This document shows, piece after piece, positions 22,743-35,235 of a stretch of 64,000 bases of DNA. How positions within the stretch are numbered: the first letter of the stretch is position 1; every line of letters begins with the position of its first letter. The notes under the pieces were generated by a model, which was given only the letters and a program-made list of their open reading frames with translations, ran no database searches and was not told where the DNA came from. Source of the stretch: Chrysoperla carnea (taxonomy: Eukaryota; Arthropoda; Insecta; Neuroptera; Chrysopidae). Both the position numbers and the translations under genes were made by a program. Where the stretch lies: NCBI RefSeq assembly GCF_905475395.1, contig NC_058338.1, forward strand, positions 14,708,935 to 14,772,934, in the 5' to 3' direction.

Positions 22743-25700
22743 GAAATACACGTACGAAAGTAAAAACAAAATTTTGTTTACATTTTGACTTTCTTTATTA
22801 CTTTTTTATTTGATTGCAAAAAAAATTCATCATATTTTTTCATCAAAAGCATCTTATTTAAATATTTATTTTTACATTTCATAAATAATATTTACTTTTT
22901 AAATATATAATTCAGATAGAACGAAGAAAATTCAGGCATTGATTTATTTTTGAGAAGATTATTCAAAAGTGAATCCCGCCAATTATATAAGTAACAAATC
23001 CTCATCTTGAGCCGTATTCCCATTAAAAAATAATAATAATAATAAATATTTTAACCTGTCAGCGATAACTCGTATTATGAGCATTTTGGTCAAGCTCGAT
23101 TTAAATAGAACTTTAAACATTTTAACTTTAAAAAAAATAACTTGTATTTTTCAAATGGTAAATGTGGTTGAAACGTTTTCTGCCTTCATATAACGTAGAT
23201 CGTAAATCGTAAATCGATTCTCTTTTCCAATCAACCATTGCCTTCAGAGTGAATAATGTCTTCAAAATCCAGGTTAAAAGAAAAATTAGAACTAGAACTA
23301 AGTATTATGGTAAAAGCCAAGATGGAAGCAATTTGATAAAATTTAATAATCATAGGTTGCTTTCAATTCAAAATATTAAGAAGTATTAACTTGTATATAA
23401 ATATTATACCATGTGTGCTAAAATAAATGGGCAATATGTGGATGGTTGCTTAGAAGACATCCAAAACAGTATACCATAAAGGGATGAAATGAGGGATGAA
23501 AATTTGTATGAAAATATGTAAAATCCTCTTTTTGAATTCACTACTAAAGCGATTTGAAATTTTTTTTCTATTTTTTCGCTTATAGAATGCTACATTATCA
23601 GCAAGTAACATAGGCTACATTTTATTTTCATAAAAATTAGTATTCCTTTATCTGGCTATCACGGTATTTCAACAATTAACTTAGTCAATTCTTTGTTTTC
23701 AATTTTTTTTTTAACTTCCCAGTGGAAATTTATGTAATGGGGCTGACTTTGAAAATCTCCAGTTTTACATTTTCCCCCGGTTTTAAGGTCGAAATATCCG
23801 AATCAAACCTTTTCAATGTGATCTCGAGATCCAGTTATGACATTAACAAGTGACTGCGCTTATTCGACGCGTAATCACGTTTTTAAGAACTGAAAAAGTT
23901 TTCAGCAGAATTAGTTGAACCAGTTTTTTAATAGTAATAAAAAAACTGGAAAAAAACTGAATAAACAGAATCTGAAAAGTGGATAAAACACATCATTTAT
24001 CCATGGAGATAAAGATCGTTGCTGAATAAGCTGCAGAAGATGTACGAAGAAATAATCTATGAAGGCTAACAAGACCTTTTTTTAATGTTTTTTCCTCCTC
24101 TGGGAAGTTAGTCGTGTGGACTATAGGGGTTGCACTCACACGACTTCAGTACCACACCGACTATATACTGCCATGAAACAAAATAAAACTATATTCTTAT
24201 CATCCCCTGTATGTCAATTTACTATAAGATAATAATAATAATAATATAATAATAGAATGCATATAAAAGTCATTTATATAACTGGTTATGTGCCTTTTAA
24301 TACACCAATATGTAAATTTCAAATAAAACTTACTTTAGAAATAAATATGTGGTGTATGGTTAAACTATATGGAAATATAATGGAATACAAATACAGAGTA
24401 GGTACGGGGAATGGATTAATTTTATTGTACACATGTCACCATTCAAAAAATTTTCAATCTAAATTTTTCCAGCGAATTAAAAAAAAAAATTAATTAAAGT
24501 TACTTTTTAAAAGCTTTTATTATAATGATCTAACAATTAGAAACTTTTCCCTAGTGTCTTTATAAAAATTCTAATTTTCTGTACATTTTAAACATCTTAA
24601 GTTTTTATATACAGCGTTGTTCAATAAGATGTTACCACTTATATGAAACTTAGTAAATTACTTATATTTTTCGAGCGCTTGATTTTAATATGTATGACTT
24701 CGGGTCCCTTTTAAATTGTCCACTCTGTATAATGATGATAGGTATTATTATATAATTTAATGGCATTTCCGCTGTTATCCTAATTGAATACACATTACCG
24801 GTAAGTATTGAACCCATACTTAAATTTAAATTTAATCAATTTAAGGAGATATGCAAGGATTGAATAATATTAGGGATTTCAACAAAACTTTATAAATACA
24901 TTTTTTGATTAACAAGGTTTTCAAAAACTACAAAAAATTCCTAGGTGAACGGACTTTTTATTTTTATTTTATCGTTCAAAGTTGGCTGAAAAAATGATGA
25001 ATGATATAGGTTATCTTTTTCAATTGGATATTTCTACATCAAAAAATCTTGAGAGTGATAAAAAACTATCTAAAATAGACAATCTTATAGTTTATAATAA
25101 TACCATAAAAATATTAGGTTGCTGATGGTATAAAAATAAAATTTTAATTTAATTATGAACTCCTCGAAGATCCCATCATTTGATGAACAGAGACGACTAT
25201 AGTTACAGTATTGATGATTGAAGAGCGATATCTATATGATCAAATTTAAGAGCATCACTTGCACACAATTTATTATATATATTTTTGTAGTTGCGTGGTA
25301 TTGTAAAGCTAAAAATAACATAATAAGTATTTTTTTTTTGATGTTTAAAAAGGATAAAAAACAAATTTTTAAAACGAATGTTTTTATGATGGTTTCTATG
25401 AAAGAAAAAGTTAGAAAATGGCATTAATATTAAAAAATTTAGTTACTCAGTGCAAAAAAAGTCAACAAAGACATTTTTTTCAGAAAATCGCTCGACCTTT
25501 TTACAGTTTATTTGTAGTACATAATAATTTAATTCAATTTTTGCTCATGGATTATCAAACTATAGAAGAGTCTGAGCTTTTGAGTAAATATAAAGAATTC
25601 GGTATAATTGTATTAAGTTTGAGCTTCAATTGGAAATATTTATGAACATACTGAATATCCTTTTTGTCTGTCATATAAAATCATTTATATAAATAATCTT

Positions 25701-25924
25701 AATATAACTTTATAATGAATAATATGATATAATATAAAATATAATTGCTGTAGTATATGTATATGTTATCTGTTATCATCCCTTTTTCACATGCAAAATA
25801 ACTCACAAACTTAATTCACAAAACTTAAACTGGCCAAATGATATGAAATATCATAAATTATATTTTAAATAATTCTATATTAATTTTATTTTTTTAAATA
25901 TATAGGTTGTTTCATTTGAATGTC
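22743..25924. other. Gene-free interval with one family 1 scrap
   Basis: No gene supported over 3 kb. At about 23655-23705 (minus) there is a short piece of the family 1 end: CACGGTATTTCAACAATTAA and AGTCAATTCTTTGTTTTCAA. The rest is AT-rich, with ATA/TAA microsatellite-like stretches near 23030 and 24230. Open frames at 24257-24493 and 25203-25645 are low-complexity. Confidence 0.45.
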
Positions 25925-26530
25925 ATCATTCTGAGATATCGCAATATTTGGATCGATTTTAGTCCGTATCTCAAAAACTATTCGACCAGTCGTCAAATGC
26001 ACCTGATTTTTGCACTTTTTGGGTCAAAATTACCTTATAAACTGAGTTTTATCCAAATTGGAGATACAAAAAATTTTTCGATTTTTTACAATTTTTTAAG
26101 GGGTACCCCTTTGAAAAAATCGAGAAAAACGCAAAACAAATTTTTGTTTTAGAATTTGATGAAACTCGGTGGATGGGGTAATTTTGATCCAAAAAGTATA
26201 AAAATCAGGTTAATTTAATGATTGGATGCAGAGTTTCTGAGATATCGCAATATTTGGATCGATTTTAGTCCGTATCTCAAAAACTATTCGACCAGTCGTC
26301 AAATGGACATGATTTTTGCACTTTTTGGGTCAAAATTACCTTATAAACTGAGTTTTATCCAAATTAGAGATACAAAAAATTTTTCGATTTTTTGCAATTT
26401 TTTTAAGGGGTACCCCTTTGAAAAATCGAGAAAAACGCAAAAAAAAAATTTTGTTTTAGAATTTGATGAAACTCCGTGGACGAGGTAATTTTGATCCAAA
26501 AAGTATAAAAACCAGATTAATTTAATGACT
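25925..26530 (+). repeat. Tandem duplication, two units of about 306 bp
   Basis: CTGAGATATCGCAATATTTG occurs at 25931 and 26237. The two units stay nearly identical through CCAGTCGTCAAATG, TTTTTGGGTCAAAATTACC, GGGGTACCCCTTTG and GATCCAAAAAGTATAAAAA. The two parallel open frames (25907-26152, 26222-26488) are translations of the same repeat, not genes. Confidence 0.85.
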
Positions 26531-27517
26531 GGACCTATAGAAGGTTACAATGTCATTGAGTATCATGGGCAAAACGTCATTTTCCAAAAATTAAAATCCA
26601 TAAAATTGTAAACAAAAGGGTGAATAAGTATGAGGGCTATAACGTGATAGTCTAAAGGAGAAATTTTTCAAATGAAAATACGTAATTTGCGCTTTCCATT
26701 GAAGATGACTGTCTTACCTGCATATGTAAAGTGGTATAATGTGTTGAGATAGAAAAAACTATTAAAAGTATCATGGATGAGAGACTTTGACTTATGGACT
26801 GTATGACTTTGACTTAAAGTACATAAAAAATTGACTCATATGTAAACATTTGGTTTCATAATAAAAATATGTATTTTTATAAGCGTGTCATTCTTTTTGC
26901 AGGGTATTGTAATTCATATATATGGGCTATCATATTTCTTCGAGTAGTTTTCTCGTAGACTAATAGTAAAACCTAATTACTTTAGCAAATAATGAATACA
27001 TTCGTAGATAATTTTCTGCATATTATGTACACTTTGTATAAATATAAACAAAGACGTATAGTATATAGATCATGTAGTTAATAAAATAACAGTAAGTTCG
27101 TTATAAAATACTCCAGTTCCAGTTCCAGTTATACATAAAGTTATGTAGAGTAAATAATATATTTAAGTAAGTATAAGAGTATAATAATAATATATTTTAT
27201 ATTATATTTTGTAAATGCTAAAAACAAAACCCATTTTAGTTTAACAATATATGTATGTATGAATGTATGTATATTTTATATAGGCAACCGAACAGTCTTT
27301 AATGTAATATTGTTGTAGGAGTATTTATTTAACTTGATAAATGTAATATTTGTAACATTTATATTCATATTATGTAATTTTATGCAGAGAATATGCTAAT
27401 ACCAATTATATGAGAGAACCATGGAAGGTTTCCTTAAATAACGTTTGATTGCGGTTTACAGTAATTTGTGTTTATGTATCTACAGCTTTCAATATTCAAG
27501 ATTTCCTCAATAACATT
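26531..27517. other. Gene-free AT-rich interval
   Basis: Only AT-rich sequence with short ATGT repeats near 27250. No feature supported. Confidence 0.45.
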
Positions 27518-28193
27518 AACAAGTGAAATTTGTAAAATTTAAAAAACCCCCCGACAAATACGATTTATTCTTTGAAAACCGATTTTTGGAAACTTTGCAA
27601 TAAAATATTCTCAATCCAGTCGGTTCAACCGTTTAGGGGCTACGATGATACTGAAGAAACACACAGACGCACAGATAAACACTTTAAACTTAGATATAAC
27701 ACTCCATATTAAATCAATCTCAAAGTGATGGTCATAGTACATCAGATGAGATGAAAAGGATACTTAGAGTGCTATCATTTTTTGGGACAAATTTTTGGAA
27801 ATATTTTAATTGAAATTGAAATATTTGAGTTGACTGTGAATTTTTGTTTTAAATTACCTAATTATTTTACCATTTCACTTTTCGAAATGAATTGAATCAT
27901 GTTTATTTGACCATTCATTTCCATAGTGATTATTTATGTGTCATGCCTTTTCCAAACTGAATTGATTTTGAAGATTATCGTCAATTCGTTAGTTTTTTCG
28001 GGTACGGAAACGGAAGCTTGCACTTGAAACATAGCTAAGAACACTCTGCGTTAAATTTCCTTCCAAATGAAACCAAAATAATTATAATCGGTTCATCCGT
28101 TCAAGCGCTACGATCGTCCGGACAGACAAACACATAGGCATACAAACATAGTGGTCAAACTTATAACACCCCTTTTTTAGTTCGGGGGTTAAA
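27518..28193 (+). mobile_element. Family 2 interspersed repeat, longest copy
   Basis: It runs from AACAAGTGAAATTTGTAAAA to TTCGGGGGTTAAAA and is collinear with the copy at 13737-14358. It is somewhat more complete because it keeps the CACTTGAAACATAGCTAAGA and ACACATAGGCATAC parts. Non-coding. Confidence 0.8.
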
Positions 28194-28459
28194 AATAGGA
28201 AATATTTGGTTTTTCATATGCCTCACAAACTTGGGTGAAAGACAATTTATATATTATACAACATTTTTATGTCTTTTTCAAACTGTATTCAAACAAACAT
28301 ATACTTACTCCATAAAAAAATATATTCAAATATTCAGAATATACTAAGGCTACAAGGAAATAATAAAATAATTTTAATATCAGAAGTATAAAAGTCAAAA
28401 ATATTATACCATTTATCATTTAACAAGATTAATTCATATATGTATAATACATATACATA

Positions 28460-29366
28460 CACTCACCGGTACAGAATTTCGTCACAATTCCCGACTCCAA
28501 GAAACTATAGGTGGCATTTAAATGGCGATTGAAGAGGGTGAATAAACATCTATCTCCATGGTATAAACAAACAAAAGTCTCCATTTTCTTTTGATAGTTA
28601 AGAACTTCGAACGTACGACAACACTAGATGGCGCTTTTTCTTGCCAATGGTAGATCGATTTTTATGAAAGATAATTTTTGCACGCGGCAGTTGGTTTTTA
28701 TAATAGAAAATACAAATGGGAAATTTTCACCCTCGCCACAAAACGGTATCATGATAATAATTTTATGTGGGTATCACTATGTCAGTATCAATGTGAACGC
28801 CATACTTATTTGGCCATTAAGGGAATAATAACATTAGTAATAAATAGTTATGACGGAAGAGTGAATGGAGTATGGACGTCATAATACTTCTGGTGGATAG
28901 CCCTATTCGATACTGTAATGTTACTCATGCTAACATAGATACTATTCGCACCGTGCGTGAGTTTTATTGGAGGCGTTTCCATGGTAGCGATACACTATTT
29001 TAAATATAGAGTCATATGGATGCATATATAATTGTATGGATTGCATTTATGAATTACATTGAAAATTTAATATTATTGTCTCACAAATTTAAATAATTAA
29101 TTATAATAATTTACATTTGAAAAATAATATTTGTGCAATTTGATTTATTATTAGTGTTTTTCAATAATTTTAATTTGACATTTTCTATAACATTATTATT
29201 AGCCTCCTTTAATGCCAAAAGTTTTCACTGGTAGCGCTGGCATTGTAGTAAAAACAGTTCATTTCTTTTGAGCTGTATTTCAAGATAGGATCATTTTTTT
29301 CACGAGGATACAAATTTGGGACAATTTTTTTTATAATTCTGCGTCGAAATTCTGTGCCAGGGAGTA
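28460..29366. mobile_element. Tc1/mariner-like non-autonomous element (907 bp)
   Basis: The left terminus CACTCACCGGTACAGAATTT is matched by the inverse of the right terminus (AAATTCTGTGCCAGGGAGTA), flanked by TA (28458-28459, 29367-29368). The interior is diverged, with a typical insect word TAGATGGCGCT. Two overlapping frames (28628-28828, 28678-28884) show no transposase motif. Confidence 0.7.
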
Positions 29367-29728
29367 TACATAATACTTATGTATAATATGTATATAATAT
29401 AGACGTTACGAAAATGAAACGACGAAAGAAAAACCTTATTTTAAATTGTAAATGAAATAAAATTTTATTTTAGATATTATTTAATGGTTTTATATTCTTT
29501 AACAAATATAATATGTGAATACAAAATAATATTATTTTTATTTTAAGTGTAATATTATACTCAAGTAAACAATTTGTTACGGATTTAATAGAATAATAAT
29601 ATAAAAAAAAAAACTAATTACCGAAAAAAGTATGTTTTAAAGTTAAATGGATTTTATCTATTTCGACTCTTTTATAGAAGGCTAATTACATGATTAAGAT
29701 CTGTTGCAGAATATAGTTAATCCCTATA

Positions 29729-29990
29729 TTATATTATAAATGTAAAAGTAAGAATGTTTGTTTGTTTGTTTGTTTGTTTGTTACGCTTTCACGCGAAAAC
29801 TAGCGAATGGTTTTTAATGAAACTGTACAGCGATATAGTTCATACATCAGAATAACACATGAGCTATAAATTAAAAAGATACAGATACTAAAAAAAAGAT
29901 AATTTTTAGATAAATTTAATCTGACATTTGCTATTTTAAATTTTTACAGAAATCTTTAATTTATGGTTCAAAATGACGATCATAGATGGA
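29729..29990 (+). mobile_element. LINE-like tail repeat, longest copy
   Basis: TAAATGTAAAAGTAAGAATG, then six TTTG units, then TTACGCTTTCACGCGAAAAC, then ACACATGAGCTATAAATT, then TTTAATCTGACATTTGC, then AAATTTTTACAGAAATCTTT and ATGGTTCAAAATGACGATCA. It is the reference for judging the inverted segment at 10.7 kb. No open reading frame, as expected for the untranslated 3' end of a LINE or a derivative. Confidence 0.7.
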
Positions 29991-31241
29991 GCGGAGTTAT
30001 GATTTTGAATCATACATTTAAGGATTTAAACGTGAACCCAGTTAACCCAGCTTTAGGATACTGCTAGTTCCAATCCAATTATTACATTACTTCGATATGA
30101 ATAAAATATATTATTCGCTTGAATATAGGTTTCAAACTCTAAGCCTTTACTGCCCTGTGTATATTAGTAATTAAATTTGATGAGTTTTAATCGTAATTAG
30201 TTTTTAATTTTAAGTAGGTACAGATTATCATTAGCTAATTAATAACTATTCAAGCTACGGTTAATGTACTAGATAGTATGGGAAGGTTGATTAGGTCATC
30301 CAAAGTTTGGAAAAAACTTAAGCACATTTAAGGTTTTAACTGTTTAAGTGTTTTTGGTTTTACCTCCCAACCAGAAAATAAATATCGTGCGATAAGGAAC
30401 ATTGTTTCAAAAAATAAAAACTTGTGAACACCTTCATTATATTATTCTTATTAAAAGATGCTTTTTATTGAAATAGGACTTCTCACTTCTTTTCCAGGTT
30501 TTTAGAAGATGCAATATCCACATAAAAGAGTGGTATGTGGGCTGGAAAGTTTACACCACCAAAAGGAACATTCTACTACATTCTTATGTCCAACCCTATA
30601 ATTCAATTTAGAGTGACTGTATAGTTGTTCAAAGCCATAATCATGGCGAAAGATATTTCGAAATAAAAAGGAATAAGAAGTTATAAGAAGTTGAGAAGTT
30701 GGCACTCTTGACACTGATCCAACCTTCATATCGAGTTTCAACTCTCTGGCTTTATTTGGGGAATCTATACTGAAGTTTAAATAAAAACCGAGAAAAAAAT
30801 AATATTTCGAAAATGCACATACTTGATACGAACACTAGACAGAATACCTGACCTAGACAACTCTCCCTTGTATATCTACAGTACAATTAATTACAAATTA
30901 TGAAAATAATGTAGTTAAACTTGTATATTTCCAACGCAACGATGTGATATGAATAGAGCACATACACATCGATTGATGGAAATTGGAATGGATCAAAATG
31001 TTTTTACACGATAGATAGTAGTAAATGATTTTGCTTTTTTGGAGTTGGGAATAAATGGGGAGTACTTTTATGAAAATGTCATTATTGTAGATCAAATAAT
31101 ATGTTATGTATTGCATGATTCAAGTATTTGAAAGAAAACTGAAACTGAAAAATGAAAAAAACTGAACTTGTTGTTATATTTTTTTAAGGAGCAGTAGGTT
31201 AGTGAACTCGATTCCAAAGATCAAATTAACATTTTTATTGT
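29991..31241. other. Gene-free interval
   Basis: No supported feature. The 79-codon minus-strand frame at 30502-30741 lies in somewhat more complex sequence but has no recognisable domain. Confidence 0.4.
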
Positions 31242-31518
31242 AAAAACCGACTTCAAAAGAAAAACTTTTCCAAAACAAATTAATATGCACTTAAAAGTAA
31301 GAAAAAAACGATCATATAATGTAGTAAAATTATTGATATTTTTGGAGTCGGTGTCAACCAAGGAAACAACTCTGACAGAACAGTTTGCTACATTAGCTTG
31401 GCTGACACCGATTCCAAAAATAACAGATATTTTAACAACATTATATGATAGTTATTTTTTTACTTTTTAGTGCATATTAATTTGTTTTGGAAAAGTTTTT
31501 CTTTTGAAGTCAGTTTTC
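31242..31518. mobile_element. Hairpin MITE, complete
   Basis: Near-perfect terminal inverted repeats of about 58 bases (AAAACCGACTTCAAAAGAAA at left, inverse CTTTTGAAGTCAGTTTT at right, with AATTAATATGCACTTAAAAG inside). An inner inverted pair TTTTTGGAGTCGGTGTCA/TGACACCGATTCCAAAAATA lets the whole element fold back. The 61-codon frame at 31285-31470 is internal to it. A second copy lies just downstream of the gene at 58542. Confidence 0.85.
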
Positions 31519-32692
31519 TTTTTGTTAAAAGTATTTTTTTATTTTGTCATCTTTAGTCAATCTGAAGTACAACTAATTTGTCACTAAAAAAAGAATCATC
31601 GAAATCAGTTGGCGTGATATTAAGTTATCCGTAACCTTGTAATGCATACTTAATGCAAATTTAAGACTTTTATGGTTTTCTCATGGATGCCGTTGTCAGA
31701 GCTGGACCAAAATAAAATGGGACCACACGGAAAGCACCAGCTTTCAAATAAATAAAGAATCATCAAAATTGGTTCACCCAGTCGAAAGTTTTGAGGTAAC
31801 ACACATAAAAACTTTAATAGTCGGGACCCATTAAAATCTAGAACAGCTCTAATCTTCCTAATAATGGGTACCAACCGTTAAAGCCGATGTGTAAACTATA
31901 TTGGATTTGTTTTTTTATTTTCAGTTTTTATTTTAGTTGGGTTTTCTTATTTTTAGATTTTGTTGTTTTTAAACTTAAATTACATATGTGAAACAAAACT
32001 TTTAAGTTTTAAACTTTAAACTTAAAATTAAGTTCACTATCCTTTAAAAAATGAATTTTTTGACTAGTTCTTTTCTCAGAATTACTTCTTTATCATATTG
32101 TACTCTACATATGAAAGTAGAATCGTATATAATGTATGTATAGTTGTCTCCGTATATAACTGCCACTAAAATTCGTTGTCATGATGATTATTGGGTTGAT
32201 GATGACGGCTTCTCTATTCGTTTCTATTCTATTCTATGTTCCATCAGTGAGTAAATGTTGTCGACATTTTCATCCAAACGATTATTATCGGTTACTGTAT
32301 GTATTTGTATGTTAAAACAGTATGTAGGTACATTCGTCAAAGAGAATTATATACACTGTATTATATACACATGTATGCCTTGAATTCCTTTATACACATG
32401 GAATGAAAACAGGAAACATTCTAATAGTGATTTGGAGTACACACGTATAGAAAAAGGATGTATGTATATAATAATGTAATGTCTTTCTTATCTAAAGTCT
32501 GTGACTGGCATTTATGATAGAAATGTCATATATTGCTTCTTAAAGAAAATTTGTTATCAAGTCCATTTTTAAAACGCATAACATTCTAAGCTGGTAATTT
32601 CGTAATTCTTTCAGAGCATTTTTTTTTTTTGGACTGGATAGTTTTCTCTAAATTGAATATTTTTTTGAATAAATTCTGAAAAACTGCAGAAA
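31519..32692. other. Gene-free interval
   Basis: No gene. The part at about 31650-31880 has the look of an old interspersed repeat (GGGACCACACGGAAAGCACC, CATCAAAATTGGTTCACCCA), but I find no second copy in this window. Confidence 0.45.
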
Positions 32693-33885
32693 AACACAGG
32701 TAATTCCAATGAGATCGGATCAAATCTGCCTATTATGTTATCAAAAAATCGAATTTTTTAACTTTATGACGTCATTAGAATCCAAAAAAATTATTTTGCT
32801 CTATCACAACCAAATTTTATCCAATTTTGATAAACGAAGTATGTAATCCTACTAAATTTGGGTCATACTTTTCATATTTGTGCTCAAAATTAACCTAGCT
32901 CTAATAGATTTCAAGAATGTGCAGCCTGGTCAAGGAATTAAGCACAAAGGTGATAGCTAGCTAAAAATTGACATCACAGCTGAAAAGAACGGCCCAAAAT
33001 TAGTGGGTTCCAAAAAAAATTCCAATAAGATCGGATCAAATTTGCCTGTGCTATCAAAAAAATCGAATTTTTTAACTTTATGACGTCATCAGAATCCAAA
33101 AAATTAAATTTTGCTTTATCAAATGCCAATTTTATCCAATTTTGATAAACGAAGTATGTAATCCTACTAAATTTGGGTCATACTTTTCATATTTGTGATC
33201 AAAATTAACCTAGCTTTAATAGATTTCAAGAATGTGCAGTCCTGGTCCCGGAATTAAGCACAAAGGTGATAGCTAGCGAAAAATTGACATCACAGCTGAA
33301 AAGAACGGCCCAAAATTAGTGGGTTCCAAAAAAAATTCCAATAAGATCGGATCAAATTTGCCTGTGCTATCAAAAAAATCGAATTTTTTAACTTTATGAC
33401 GTCATCAGAATCCAAAAAATTAAATTTTGCTTTATCAAATGCAAATTTTATCCAATTTTGATAAACGAAGTATGTAATCCTACTAAATTTGGGTCATACT
33501 TTTCATATTTGTGATCAAAATTAACCTAGCTCTAATAGATTTCAAGAATGTGCAGCCTGGTCCCGGAATTAAGCACAAAGGTGATAGCTAGCGAAAAATT
33601 GACATCGCAGCTGAAAAGAATGGCCCAAAATTAGTGGGTTTCCAAAAAATTCCAATAAGATCGGATCAAATTTGCCTGTGCTATCAAAAAAATCGAATTT
33701 TTTAACTTTATGACGTCATCAGAATCAAAAATATTTAATTTTCGTCTATCACATCCAAAGTTTATCCTATTTTGATAAACTAACAATGCTGTCCCACTAA
33801 ATACTTTTCAAATTTGTGATAAAAATTAACCTAGCTCTAACAGATTTCAAGAATGTGGAGGCCTGGTTTCGGAATTAAGCACATA
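32693..33885 (-). repeat. Satellite-like tandem array B, about 316 bp unit
   Basis: Four units, in the opposite orientation to arrays A and C. TCAAGAATGT recurs at 32911, 33226, 33542 and 33847 (spacings 315, 316, 305). The middle units are much more alike than the outer ones, as expected when arrays are kept similar from the inside. Each of the four units carries GACGTCAT in the TTATGACGTCATCAGAATCC context. Confidence 0.92.
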
Positions 33886-34522
33886 AGTGTTTAGAATAAA
33901 ATGGCTCACCCTGTGGACACATGCCCCTAAAATAATATTTTTTATCACACAGTACCTACTAATTGATTTTATGATTAGCTATTATTTTGTAACATTAAAG
34001 TGTATTTGTGGATTAGATAGGGTTACAAGATATTTCGATTTAATCATACAATTGTTGAAATTCAAGAGAGTGTTGACATACAATATATATTATCAGTAGT
34101 TAAATGTGATTTACCAATAATCAGGGTCAAATACATTGAAATGTTCAATACAAATAATCAAAATTGATTTGACAATTTAAGTGTGGGTGAATATTCTCTC
34201 TCATTGTTTTTAGTCGAGTCAATAAGCCGAAAAATACTGTAAAATGTTGAAAATCTGAAAAGTTGCACTGATTTCTGATTTAAGATTTTTAGAAATCTTT
34301 CTCACCACTTTGTATTCATTTGAAAAATGAGGAAATTTCAGCCTGCTAAAACTACCCTAACATTGAAACTCCCGTAATTTTCAAATAAATAGATACAGCG
34401 GTCTAAAGAACACGTAGAAAAAATTATTTTTGAATCGGTCTTAATTCGACTATTTGAAATGCATTCTAGTATAATCGACACAAAAAGAATCAGTGGCATT
34501 CATTCAATGCCATTGAGTAAAA
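33886..34522. other. Gene-free interval
   Basis: No supported feature. The open frame at 33887-34099 begins inside the last satellite unit. Confidence 0.4.
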
Positions 34523-35030
34523 AACAAGTGAAAACAAACAATTGACTGAGTTGAATATTAAAATACCATGTATAGACAGTGTCGATGACGCAATCGTTGT
34601 TTTTTGACGACACGTAAGTAAAGAAAGATATCCACTTTTAGATAGCCACATATTCATAACTGATTTTCTCAAGTAACATATACTATAAAATTTGCATCTA
34701 ATTTGCGCCCTCGTGAGTAAACAGTGATGTTAACAAAAAAATGTTTCAAATAAAAGTTGTTTATTTTTTTATAAGGAATTTTTTATATTTTAACTTTTGT
34801 TCTATCTCCAATGGTTTACAAGATGGGTCCTACCCAAGGCCCAATTGATCTAAGTTGCTCATTTACGAACTCGACCTCACTTTTTACGTCTTGAACACGC
34901 TGTAAAAATTTCAACTTGATATATTTTTTCGTTTTTGAGTTATCGTGATGAAAGATGACAGACAGACAAACGACAGACAGACAACAGGAAATGGACTAAT
35001 TAGATGATTTTTAGAACACCGTACATGGTT
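34523..35030 (+). mobile_element. Family 1 interspersed repeat, variant with a deleted end
   Basis: The 5' end AACAAGTGAAAACAAAC is intact. The front part contains an extra ACGCAATCGTTG-type block and GACACGTAAGTAAAGAAAG that recurs only in the copy at 61.2 kb. Near the 3' end it goes directly from TTTTTAGAACACC to GTACATGGTT, so about 100 bases (the AACTTGGGACTAAACTTAG part) are lost. Confidence 0.75.
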
Positions 35031-35069
35031 TTTGTTGAATTGTTTAATAATTATATAAATTATTCCGAT

Positions 35070-35235
35070 AAATTCCCTGCTGCGTTTTTTTAAAACGATA
35101 ACTCAAATATGACGGACGTCCTCATGCTTATTTCATAATGCAACCTTTTCGAAAGAAATTGTAGAGGAAAGTTTGGTAGACTCGTCAAAAGGAAACCACT
35201 CACAAAGTTTCAATACAGTCTACAATTATTCAATA
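35070..35235 (+). repeat. Dispersed repeat, copy 1
   Basis: CCCTGCTGCGTTTTTTTAAA, then CCTCATGCTTATTTCATAAT, then ACTCGTCAAAAGGAAACCAC and TCACAAAGTTT are related to 44968-45110. The repeat is non-coding here and of unknown class. Confidence 0.55.

Noticed and set aside
24616..24735. Possible small MITE beginning ACAGCGTTGTTCAATAAGAT
   Set aside because: The right end (ATTGTCCACTCTGTATA) does not form a convincing inverted match.
25907..26488. Two similar 81- and 88-codon frames that look like tandem paralogous genes
   Set aside because: The nucleotide duplication extends beyond the frames and tolerates frame-breaking changes; it is a tandem repeat.
28628..28884. Overlapping 66- and 68-codon frames inside the 907 bp element
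   Set aside because: No transposase motif and frames overlap each other; kept only as element interior.
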